From the NCBI RefSeq assembly GCF_001420605.1, contig NZ_LJIZ01000003.1, positions 186,001-250,000 on the forward strand: 64,000 nt of DNA, in the 5' to 3' direction. Shown in pieces: positions 18,501 through 25,257 of the stretch. Each line of letters opens with the position of its first letter. The first letter of the stretch is position 1. A program made the translations under genes and the position numbers. Source of the stretch: Bacillus sp. FJAT-25509. GTDB lineage: Bacteria > Bacillota > Bacilli > Bacillales > Bacillaceae_G. The notes below the pieces were generated by a model. It did not search any database. It saw only the letters and a program-made list of their open reading frames with translations, and had not been told where the DNA came from.

Positions 18501-19466
18501 AGCATCTGCCGTTGTTCCACCATCAGGACCAATGAACTTTAATGGTACTATTTTTACGTTTGGAGCTACACCAACGATCCCTTTATTATCTTTTGTTAAT
18601 TCTGCAGCAATTGTACCTGAAACATGTGTACCATGCTCATCACCATCAAGTGCATCATAAACAGAATTATCGTCGTGATAAAAATCCCAGCCATTTACAT
18701 CATCAACATAACCGTTATGGTCATCATCAATACCATTACCAGGAATTTCCTTTGTGTTTGTCCAAATTTTTCCTTTTAAATCTGGGTGGTTAATATCCAC
18801 GCCCGTATCAATTACACCTACTAATACTTCCGGTAACTTAGAACCATATTGTTTCCAGCTTTCAGGTGCGTTTACATCAATATCCTTTATTCCTTTGCTG
18901 CCATTAATCGTCTGTTCGTGATTATCCAGTCCCCATAATTTACCTTCTTCATAATAGTTAACCGTATCTTTAAAGTCAGAAGCATAATATTTGTAGTTCG
19001 GTTGTACAGATTCAACGTTTGGATCCTTTTTTAGTTTAGTTATGTAATCACTATTGCTTTCACCAGTTGGAATATGTACTACTTCAGCGTTTAAATTCTT
19101 TAATTTCTTTGAAGACTTTAAAGAATATTTTTTCTGAAGTGAAGTGATTTCACTTGAAGTCACTTTCTTTTTATATTTAACAATTAATTCACCTGGTTGT
19201 TCATTATGTTTATTTACTGACGATTTTTTTAATTTATCTCTTAATTTTGTTTCAATTTTAGATTCTGCCTTCTTAGGGAGTACCTTACCACTTACTTTTG
19301 GTACTTCCTTCATTTGGCTTTTTCTAAGGTTTTTACCAGAGGTTACCTGATTAGTAACTGTACTATTAGCTCCTGTTACTGAAGCAGCTTGAACTGTTCC
19401 AGAATAAATACTTGAAAATAAAAGAATTGTTGATACAGGTAAAGCTAAATAATTTTTTTTCTTCAT
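15522..19466 (-). CDS. Large secreted S8 (subtilisin) protease with C-terminal PPC and carbohydrate-binding-like modules
   Basis: The 1314-residue precursor has a signal peptide (1-28), an I9-like propeptide (about 92-162), and a subtilase domain with Asp220 (VIDTGVD), His278 (HGTHVSG), oxyanion Asn in TNNSWGGG and Ser683 (SGTSMATPH). About 250 residues (422-675) are inserted between the APGVDI strand and the catalytic serine. The insert looks like a glutamine-amidotransferase-like alpha/beta fold (KILLVQDDE..., YLSNGGKLLLSG). After it come a PPC domain (about 745-855), a CBM-like domain ending in NLDKFVV, an FN3-like part, a second PPC and a second CBM-like domain ending in VDSFKLT. It is monocistronic and acts outside the cell. 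Confidence 0.92.
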   Translation of the reverse strand: MKKKNYLALPVSTILLFSSIYSGTVQAASVTGANSTVTNQVTSGKNLRKSQMKEVPKVSGKVLPKKAESKIETKLRDKLKKSSVNKHNEQPGELIVKYKKKVTSSEITSLQKKYSLKSSKKLKNLNAEVVHIPTGESNSDYITKLKKDPNVESVQPNYKYYASDFKDTVNYYEEGKLWGLDNHEQTINGSKGIKDIDVNAPESWKQYGSKLPEVLVGVIDTGVDINHPDLKGKIWTNTKEIPGNGIDDDHNGYVDDVNGWDFYHDDNSVYDALDGDEHGTHVSGTIAAELTKDNKGIVGVAPNVKIVPLKFIGPDGGTTADAIDAIEYAKNMGVKITNNSWGGGEYDPLLEEAIENSNSLFVAAAGNDGMDNDEEGAYPASYESSNILSVAAVDNKGNLAPFSNYGAESVDVAAPGVDILSSVPKYPIDEIIAKLNIKGGAGASAQISGDNYKAIFDGIGYEKIGSEETTDSERQAAFDKALSYLDITDKKKILLVQDDEHDLAQLFNEPELSKIFKDYSPIYNELLPNVDKVTISSESSLSDYKSSTELSSYEAVVWYTGNGLGIISDEGTTLTKSDTDMLKNYLSNGGKLLLSGVNALSGQEKSPFVKDTLGLNVYPDMGPSLNVKGLSGGIYENTNLNVNRYDFPYYFADFLQSNNSKAVINSEYVSDYSQAYDYYSGTSMATPHTTGAAAILLGLNPNMSPEMLKLYTSAKGKKLENLKGLVGTGNIIRASDLDKFDDNDTPGVQLDKFVKDGRLEEKTPNNAGDKDDVYALSLKEGQGITFSLNGEAGTDFDLYVYNESTTSVNNKNGMVAYSENVNSSNEKINFIAPRTGIYFLNVHDYKGTGNYKLYTGNFDGSYEDDSSFVTLDGDWMPKMNPQFSEEMAGVLNSKGEVRFSFVGSSIEWQGFKDPSQGIADVYIDGNKFASKSLYDSTFKSKQSLLKYEFNTFGNHSIRIVWTGKSDPAARKSATGINLDKFVVKENPITLKTSFDTKMKYPVISWTAKSWADSYNIYRKESTEKNYTKINNTKTAPYMDKTAKPGRKYDYVVTINTNNKETPFSSPISYVYDDDINGRQYITGTAKGSLNTAANDFKDVWAKNLVAGKTYEITLTGPTNANFDLSLYNIGTSTIYGTKELKKSASSTSTEKIVFKPTKNGMYYIVPSAITGSGQYSINISVQTTKSVENNDSNVKYSGTWSKLNYKSASGGSINQTKGSTGSLQYNFSGTGITVFALKDKNMGKADIYIDGKKIKQIDLYSSSRKYKVNVFNLQNLANKAHTIKIVATGTKSQAATNKLINVDSFKLTQFSLVK

Positions 19467-20463
19467 AGTTGAGCCCCTTTATTTAATAGATTCAAAGAAA
19501 ATAAACTATACACAAATCTGTAACTATTAAATATTAATCCATTCGTTTAAATGATGGATTTAATTTTAAATGTAGTTACATTAGTTCCAAATCAATACGA
19601 TCAACCCCCTCCTTTCCCTTGGAATTATTTTCTAGTAATCACTTAATAATACCTTTTTGTTTAATCAAAAATAGAACTTTTGAATTTGATAATTGATGGT
19701 TTTGGGAATTTTCAAGGTCTAATTACCTGTTAATTAATTAACGTAGCAAGCGTTTTTACTCACTATTAATAGAATAAGAGATATAATTGTAACAAACTCT
19801 TATTAATTGTAAGTTATTTAAAATAAAATTAACATATAATTAATTATTTTTATATATAAATAGGAAAATTTTCCTTAACATTTTTTACCTTAGAACTTTT
19901 TTATAATTTGTTTTCATCATTCTCATTCCCCTTTTCGATCGATTGAAAACTTATATAAAAATTTCAAACTCACCTCCTATTCCTTTCACCACGATTTTTA
20001 GAATGCTTTGTCATTCTAAATTTTATATTTATTTCACTACTACAATAAGATTAGTAATATTTAACTAACCAATCTTCTAAGTAAATAAATATAATTAAAA
20101 TTTTACATACACCAGAATTTAGAGTAAATTGGGGGAATAATGCAGGGTACAAAGAACATAAAAAATGGGCATTTCGATTAAAAATATTGTCATTTAAACA
20201 ATATTTAAATAGAATTACTAGATAATTTGAGGGAATATATCTATTTTTTATTGAAAACACTTAGTTTTTTGCTTTGATTATTACTTATATTTGGGGAAAT
20301 TACTAAATTAAATGATATTTTGTGAAGCAGCTAAAATAATGTGTCGAAATGTTTTTTTAAATTCTTTGTTCTAAAATAAAAAAATAGGTAACAAGATAGT
20401 AACGGGTTCTCTTCTGGGGGACAAAAGATAAAAAAAGTAAATAAAATAGAATAATTTAACACA
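19467..20463. other. Long intergenic region upstream of the subtilase gene
   Basis: About 1 kb of very A+T-rich DNA. It presumably holds the subtilase promoter and its regulatory sites. On the minus strand there are strong ribosome-site-like strings near 19605 and 19978, each followed only by frames of under 20 codons. I cannot support a gene here. Confidence 0.4.
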
Positions 20464-20466
20464 ATA

Positions 20467-20495
20467 AAAAGCATTGGTATTCGCACCAATGCTTT
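20467..20495 (-). terminator. Terminator of the lipoprotein gene
   Basis: The perfect stem AAAGCATTGGT / ACCAATGCTTT, with flanking A and T runs, lies downstream of the lipoprotein stop codon. Confidence 0.85.
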
Positions 20496-20543
20496 GTTTT
20501 TTTATTTACCTATCTACAAAAAAATAGTATAAATTTTCGGCTA

Positions 20544-21110
20544 CTATTTTTTAAATTTAAAATTAGCAATTTCTTTTCCGCCTGATGTTACGATTAAAGA
20601 ACCATCTAAAGCATTTTCTTTTAGTTTTTCTAGTTTGTTTGATGACGGAACTCTCACAGGAATTTCAGTAGTTTCCTCGGTTACACCTAAGTCAAATGTA
20701 AGAATGTATTTTCCAATCTTATTAGATTTAATTCCCCCATCAAACTGAACACCATAACCTAAGCCCGTTTCATCATACGACGAAGGATTAAATATATTAA
20801 ATCCTATTATATCTTTGGAAATAGTAGCTAATTTTTTGCTAGGAACAAACTTTACCTTTAAAGTCGTATCTGCTGTACCTCCGATTTGTCGATTTCCATT
20901 ATTTTTAATTTTAAATTCGTAGAGTAAAGCTGTTGGAATAACCTCTTGTCCCTTTTTATCACCCTCTGTTAAAATGGTTGAGCCAACATATTTTTTATCA
21001 TTAACAATGTCAATTTTTTTACTTACAAGGTCTAAAGATGGTTTAGATGAGCAAGCAGTTAAGAGAACAAGTAGCAATGTTGTACTTAAAAGTTTAATAA
21101 ACAATTTCAT
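20544..21110 (-). CDS. Lipoprotein of unknown function
   Basis: The 188-residue precursor has a lipobox signal (LLVLLTAC, cut before Cys20 of the ATG 21110 start). ATG 21110 with GGGGG upstream is preferred over an in-frame ATG 21125 that lacks a ribosome site. The mature part is a beta-rich domain (VSKKIDIVNDKKYVGSTIL..., YEFKIKNNGNRQIGGTADTTLKVKF) resembling immunoglobulin-like DUFs in Bacillus lipoproteins. It is anchored at the outer face of the membrane. Its function is unknown. Confidence 0.75.
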   Translation of the reverse strand: MKLFIKLLSTTLLLVLLTACSSKPSLDLVSKKIDIVNDKKYVGSTILTEGDKKGQEVIPTALLYEFKIKNNGNRQIGGTADTTLKVKFVPSKKLATISKDIIGFNIFNPSSYDETGLGYGVQFDGGIKSNKIGKYILTFDLGVTEETTEIPVRVPSSNKLEKLKENALDGSLIVTSGGKEIANFKFKK

Positions 21111-21129
21111 ATTCCATCCCCCCATTTAA

Positions 21130-21378
21130 TACCATTCACGCTTATTTTATCATATAAAAATTTCCATTTTTTAGAAAAAATCATCTTAAATATAAAATAT
21201 CCTCATTTGTAAATATTTTATTCGCTATACCTAAACGATGGGTTGGTGTTGGCTTTTGCTTATATTCTGTATTATAAGTCAAACAAAAGTTGTAATAAGT
21301 TCAAGTTCTAAGGAAGGATTGCACAATAAATTGGTTCTATAAAACGCATTATTTTAAGGATAAATAATGCGTTTTTTA
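21130..21378 (+). ncRNA. Possible small RNA ending in an orphan terminator
   Basis: A strong terminator (ACGCATTATTT / AAATAATGCG then T6, 21344-21377) points rightward, but no ORF precedes it. A promoter-like pair TTGGCT / TATAAG with an 18-base spacer lies around 21248-21277, which would give a transcript of roughly 90-100 bases. Only the terminator is firm; the RNA is inferred. Confidence 0.3.
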
Positions 21379-21413
21379 GCACCAATTTTAACTATAAAAA
21401 TCGTTTTAATTAC

Positions 21414-21441
21414 ACAATGTACAATAACTATTGTACATTGT
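21414..21441. repeat. Perfect 12-bp inverted repeat
   Basis: ACAATGTACAAT and ATTGTACATTGT are exact reverse complements separated by AACT, without a T-run after either arm. It could be a dimeric operator or a structured RNA element. No adjacent gene claims it. Confidence 0.7.
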
Positions 21442-21672
21442 CATTTTAGTGCTATTTGATGAACCATTTATACTGAATTAATTAAACAAAAAGCGTAATA
21501 TCAATAAAAATAGACCATTCCGATACTGTGAAATGGTCTGCGATTTTAAATGCGATTTCTATATTTTGTCTCCGTAAAGAGAACCAGTTAGCAAAATAGC
21601 TACTATCTTTTTTTAGTTATGAAACCGAACATGTACTTCTAAAAAAATTTACTTCTTAATACAAATTAAAAA

Positions 21673-21702
21673 GAGTCTCCTAAAAATGGAGACTCTCGCT
21701 TT
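21673..21702 (-). terminator. Terminator of the DUF3055-like gene
   Basis: The stem GAGTCTCC / GGAGACTC is flanked by A and T runs and overlaps the stop region of the DUF3055-like gene. Confidence 0.8.
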
Positions 21703-21993
21703 TTAATATTGATCACTAAAAATTTTTTGGTCCAAGATGGAATGAAAAAACGATTCAATTTCTTTAATGTCTTCAGCTGCAATTCCCAGCTTTTGGTCCC
21801 AGTGTTCTGGATGGTCAATATCTTCTCTGCAAAGTAATACCATTCTTCCACTTTGAATAGAGACAACCATTGCTTTCCCTAGAAACTTTTCCGAAAAGAT
21901 AACAGCAAAGTCGTAGCGATGGCTACCTGCAGCGATACAGTAATAATGAATGTTTTGGTTTTCTTTCTCTTCCGATATAATGTAGAAATTCAT
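21703..21993 (-). CDS. DUF3055 (SAV0927-like) small protein
   Basis: The 96-residue protein starts at ATG 21993 with AAGGAG eight bases before. Longer in-frame starts lie upstream of that ribosome site and are not favoured. It has the DUF3055 pattern: HRYDFAVIFSEKFLGKAMVVSIQSGRMVLL and a C-terminal helix with EIESFFHSIL. Small soluble proteins of this family are common in Bacillaceae and of unknown function. Confidence 0.6.
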   Translation of the reverse strand: MNFYIISEEKENQNIHYYCIAAGSHRYDFAVIFSEKFLGKAMVVSIQSGRMVLLCREDIDHPEHWDQKLGIAAEDIKEIESFFHSILDQKIFSDQY

Positions 21994-22248
21994 CCCTACC
22001 ACTCCTTTTTTTTTCACTATAGTTTTTACTTTGAGCATCTTACAATTAAATCGATCTACTGCATCGATTTTTTAAAAGAAAAGAGAATAAAAACTCTCTT
22101 TCTTAATTAATTAGATAAAATTTGCCAATTTTCCTTTATTTTTATTGAAAAAATTTATGACAAAGTAAAAATTATGTCATAAATGCTTCTAAATTATTTT
22201 CAAACCAGAGTAAAATTGATCTTTATTATAGAATTATTTTTCAAAAAA

Positions 22249-22276
22249 AAGATAAACAGTAAACTGTCTATCTTAA
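22249..22276 (-). terminator. Terminator of the GNAT gene
   Basis: The stem AAGATA-ACAGT / ACTGT-TATCTT is followed by eight T on the minus strand. Confidence 0.8.
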
Positions 22277-22302
22277 ATTAAACAAAATATTAATTTAACA
22301 AA

Positions 22303-22863
22303 TTAATTTTGCACAACCTTCTCTGCAAATTCTTCTTCTAAAATTGCCAAACAAACATGATCATACCACTGATCTCTAATCTTTAAGTTTTTTCGATAGT
22401 ATCCTTCCTTCACAAATCCAACTTTCTCAAGGACGCGTAAAGACCCTAAATTTTCAGGATTAACTTCTGAAGTCACTCGATGGAATTTCAAATCATCAAA
22501 TGCAATTTTTAAAGCAATTTTCAAAGCTTTCGTCATATATCCATGGCCATTAAATTTTTCTCCAATTTGGTAACCAACCATACAACTTTGTTTAGGTCCT
22601 CGTGTAACAAAAATGAACTGTACTTCTCCTATTAAAGTTAAATTATCGTCTTCTTTAACAAAGATCGCAAAATCATATCTACTATCTTCTGCACTTTTTT
22701 CCATATACTCTTTTATACTATTCATTTGTCCTTCAACAGTGTAAAAGTCCTCTTTCCTTAACGTAGGAGACCATTTTTCAAAATGTTCTTTATTTTCTAC
22801 ATGTAATTGTAACTTAGCCTCTGCATCCTCAAATATATATGGGCGTACGATAATTTCTTTCAA
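22303..22863 (-). CDS. GNAT N-acetyltransferase, RimJ/RimL-like
   Basis: The 186-residue protein starts with TTG 22863 behind a strong GGAGGGG. It has the GNAT fold with the acetyl-CoA loop region GYQIGEKFNGHGYMTKALKI and the RVTSEVNPENLGSLRVLEKVGFVKEGYYRK segment typical of RimJ/RimL-type enzymes. It may acetylate a protein N-terminus or a small amine in the cytoplasm; the substrate is unknown. It is monocistronic. Confidence 0.85.
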   Translation of the reverse strand: MKEIIVRPYIFEDAEAKLQLHVENKEHFEKWSPTLRKEDFYTVEGQMNSIKEYMEKSAEDSRYDFAIFVKEDDNLTLIGEVQFIFVTRGPKQSCMVGYQIGEKFNGHGYMTKALKIALKIAFDDLKFHRVTSEVNPENLGSLRVLEKVGFVKEGYYRKNLKIRDQWYDHVCLAILEEEFAEKVVQN

Positions 22864-23032
22864 AAAAACCCCTCCAATAAACTATTCTATATCTACTGTT
22901 AGTAATCCATCTACTCTTGTTATAAAGGGAATATTTAATTATGAAAATTTTTAATAATTAAATTTTACCATAAAATTTTATAAAAATGTTATTTCTTAAA
23001 CATTAATGGACAAATTAAAAAGGGGTGATACC

Positions 23033-23830
23033 ATGGAAACTAAACCACTTTTAGAAGTTGAAAAATTGGCTTTAAAGAAATTAAAAATATTTGAACAAAG
23101 CCATCTCCGCTACGTATTAAGAAGTATGCTTGCAAGTATGTTTATAGGATTCGGTGTAATGGTAGCTTTCAAGACAGGAAACGGCTTTTTCTTAGTTAAT
23201 TCTCCTGTTGCTTACCCAATCGCAGCATTAACATTTGGTTCAGCAATTGTGTTAATTTGGTATGGTGGTGGAGATCTCTTCACCGGGAATACATTTTATT
23301 ACACATATGCTGCATTGAGAGATAAAATGAAGTGGCCTAAAGTTTTTGAGTTATTGATATATAGTTATATAGGGAATGTTTTGGGGGCTTGTCTTTTTGC
23401 TTTTATCATTTATACTACTGGACTTTTTGACGCTCCTGACTCAAGTGCATTTCTATTATCAGTTGTCGAACATAAAATAGATAATTCAATTTTTCATTTA
23501 TTCGCAAGGGGCATCTTATGTAATTGGCTCGTGTGTCTTGCCTTTTTCATCCCAATGTCTTTTGGTGAAACTGAAAATCTAACAAAAATTACTGCGATGA
23601 TGTTGTTTGTGTTTTGTTTTTTTATGTCCGGTTATGAGCATAGTATTGCCAATATGTGCTCCTTTGCAATAGCACTTGTAATTGATCATCCTTCCACTAT
23701 TTCTTTTTCAGGTATTATACGAAATCTAATTCCTGTTACGATTGGAAATCTAATTGGTGGAGAATTTATGATGGCAGTTATGTATTATTTTGCTAACAAA
23801 CCATTTTTTGATGAAGTAAATTCAAAATAA
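23033..23830 (+). CDS. Formate/nitrite transporter family channel
   Basis: The 265-residue protein has six membrane helices in the FNT pattern: SMFIGFGVMVAFKTGNGFF, the GGGDLFTGNTFY loop after helix 2, the FARGILCNWLVCLAFF segment in the second half, and SGYEHSIANMC. ATG 23033 has AAAGGGGTGAT; an ATG at 23006 lacks a ribosome site. It is a pentameric channel for a small monovalent anion such as formate, nitrite or hydrosulfide. The anion is not decided by context, since no formate or nitrite enzyme is adjacent. Confidence 0.9.
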   Translation: METKPLLEVEKLALKKLKIFEQSHLRYVLRSMLASMFIGFGVMVAFKTGNGFFLVNSPVAYPIAALTFGSAIVLIWYGGGDLFTGNTFYYTYAALRDKMKWPKVFELLIYSYIGNVLGACLFAFIIYTTGLFDAPDSSAFLLSVVEHKIDNSIFHLFARGILCNWLVCLAFFIPMSFGETENLTKITAMMLFVFCFFMSGYEHSIANMCSFAIALVIDHPSTISFSGIIRNLIPVTIGNLIGGEFMMAVMYYFANKPFFDEVNSK

Positions 23831-23906
23831 GGTTTTTAATGAGCTGAATTTTGAACTTTGTCTAAATATTTATTAACTAACCAATTTTTATAGCTTCATT
23901 AAATCA

Positions 23907-23936
23907 AAAAGTACGCTGGTCAATCAGCGTACTTTT
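23907..23936. terminator. Bidirectional terminator
   Basis: The perfect stem AAAAGTACGCTG / CAGCGTACTTTT lies between the convergent FNT and namA genes. Confidence 0.9.
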
Positions 23937-23948
23937 CATATTTTATTC

Positions 23949-24971
23949 TTAATATGCTCTTTCATAAGGTTTTGGAGTCAAAGGTTTCCCTTCAAGAAGG
24001 ATAGAAGCTTCATTCGCCCAATAAGGATTGCTTAACATCCCACGACCAACAGCGATTAAATCCGCTTCTTCATTTCCAAGTATAGATTCTGCAAGATTTG
24101 CATCATCTAATTTACCTACTGCAATTACAGGGATTTCTACTTCTTTTTTAATCTGTTCAGCCAATTTGACTTGATATCCAGGATGAGATCCAGGTCTACC
24201 TCCTGAACCGATTGGCCCTTCACCACCAGATGAAACGTGGAATAGATCGACACCTGCATCACGGAATGCCTTAGCCATTTCGACAGAATAATCTAGTCCA
24301 TAGCCTCCATCCACGTATTCTAACGCAGAAATTCGCATAATAAGTGGCATGTCAGCTGGCATTACACTTTTAGCTGCTTTAATGACTTCTTTTCCAAATA
24401 AAAATTTATCTTGACCATATTCATCTGTTCTTTGATTCGTATATGCAGATGCAAATTGATGGATAAGATATCCATGTGCTCCGTGAAGCTCAATCGTATC
24501 AACCCCTGCAAGAACCGCGCGCTCTACACCTTTTTTGAACTTTTCAACCATTTCTTTCACTTCTAGAGTTGTTAACTCATGTGGAGTTTTTGATTTCTCG
24601 TTAAAAGGTTTTGGTGAAGAGGACACTGGAATTGGAGCATCTTCTGCTTTACGTCCTGCATGAGCAATTTGAATCGCAACTTTTGCACCATATTTATGAC
24701 ATTCATCGATAATGCGCTTAAATGCTGGTATATGATCATCACTCCAAATTCCTAGGCAATAATCTGAAATGCGCCCTCGATCTTCAACATTTGTCATTTC
24801 GATAATGATTAAACCCGTACCTCCGATTGCACGACTAGTATAGTGAACGAAATGCCAATCTGTTGGAATCCCATCTTTTAAATGGACTGAATATTGACAC
24901 ATAGGTGGCATTACAACACGATTTTTTAATTCTAATCCTTTGTATTTGAATGGTTTGAATAAATTAGACAT
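23949..24971 (-). CDS. namA: NADPH dehydrogenase NamA, old yellow enzyme (YqjM)
   Basis: The 340-residue FMN-binding TIM-barrel enzyme reduces activated C=C bonds of enals, quinones and nitro compounds with NADPH. YqjM-type features are visible: MPPMCQYSV (redox-sensing Cys near 26), IQIAHAGRKAE, the paired histidines in ELHGAHGYLIHQFAS, and the C-terminal VGRGMLSNPYWANEA. ATG 24971 has GAGAGGA; an in-frame TTG at 24977 is too close to it. It is part of the electrophile and oxidative-stress theme in this window. Confidence 0.95.
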   Translation of the reverse strand: MSNLFKPFKYKGLELKNRVVMPPMCQYSVHLKDGIPTDWHFVHYTSRAIGGTGLIIIEMTNVEDRGRISDYCLGIWSDDHIPAFKRIIDECHKYGAKVAIQIAHAGRKAEDAPIPVSSSPKPFNEKSKTPHELTTLEVKEMVEKFKKGVERAVLAGVDTIELHGAHGYLIHQFASAYTNQRTDEYGQDKFLFGKEVIKAAKSVMPADMPLIMRISALEYVDGGYGLDYSVEMAKAFRDAGVDLFHVSSGGEGPIGSGGRPGSHPGYQVKLAEQIKKEVEIPVIAVGKLDDANLAESILGNEEADLIAVGRGMLSNPYWANEASILLEGKPLTPKPYERAY

Positions 24972-25156
24972 AGTCAACGTCCTCTCACATACTTTTTATT
25001 TAAGCTACAATCCCATATTATCCCAATCAATTCAAAAGTTCTATTTAATTGCTCAACTCATTCATTTATCTTACCCAAGAAATATAAAATAAAAGGTAGA
25101 AAACGAAGTACCTTCTATTATTTAGTATTGGTTGAATTATTATAAAAGAAATTGAC

Positions 25157-25204
25157 AAAAAAGAGGATTAAGTCCTAAATACTATAGGATTCAATCCTCA
25201 ACTT
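25157..25204 (-). terminator. Terminator of the PPC/Ig protein gene
   Basis: A stem of about 15 pairs, GAGGATT...AATCCTC with wobble pairs inside, is followed by T6 on the minus strand. Confidence 0.8.
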
Positions 25205-25257
25205 TTATTTTTAAAAATCTTTAACTTTTTGATTACTATTAATATAGTTTATATACT

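Noticed and set aside
19560-20000. Three very short minus-strand frames (under 20 codons) behind ribosome-site-like strings upstream of the subtilase
   Set aside because: No conserved peptide pattern, and purine-rich strings are expected by chance in such A+T-rich DNA; kept only as a note on the intergenic region.
20051-20260. 69-codon minus-strand frame in the region between subtilase and lipoprotein
   Set aside because: No ribosome site, odd composition and no domain; most likely chance.
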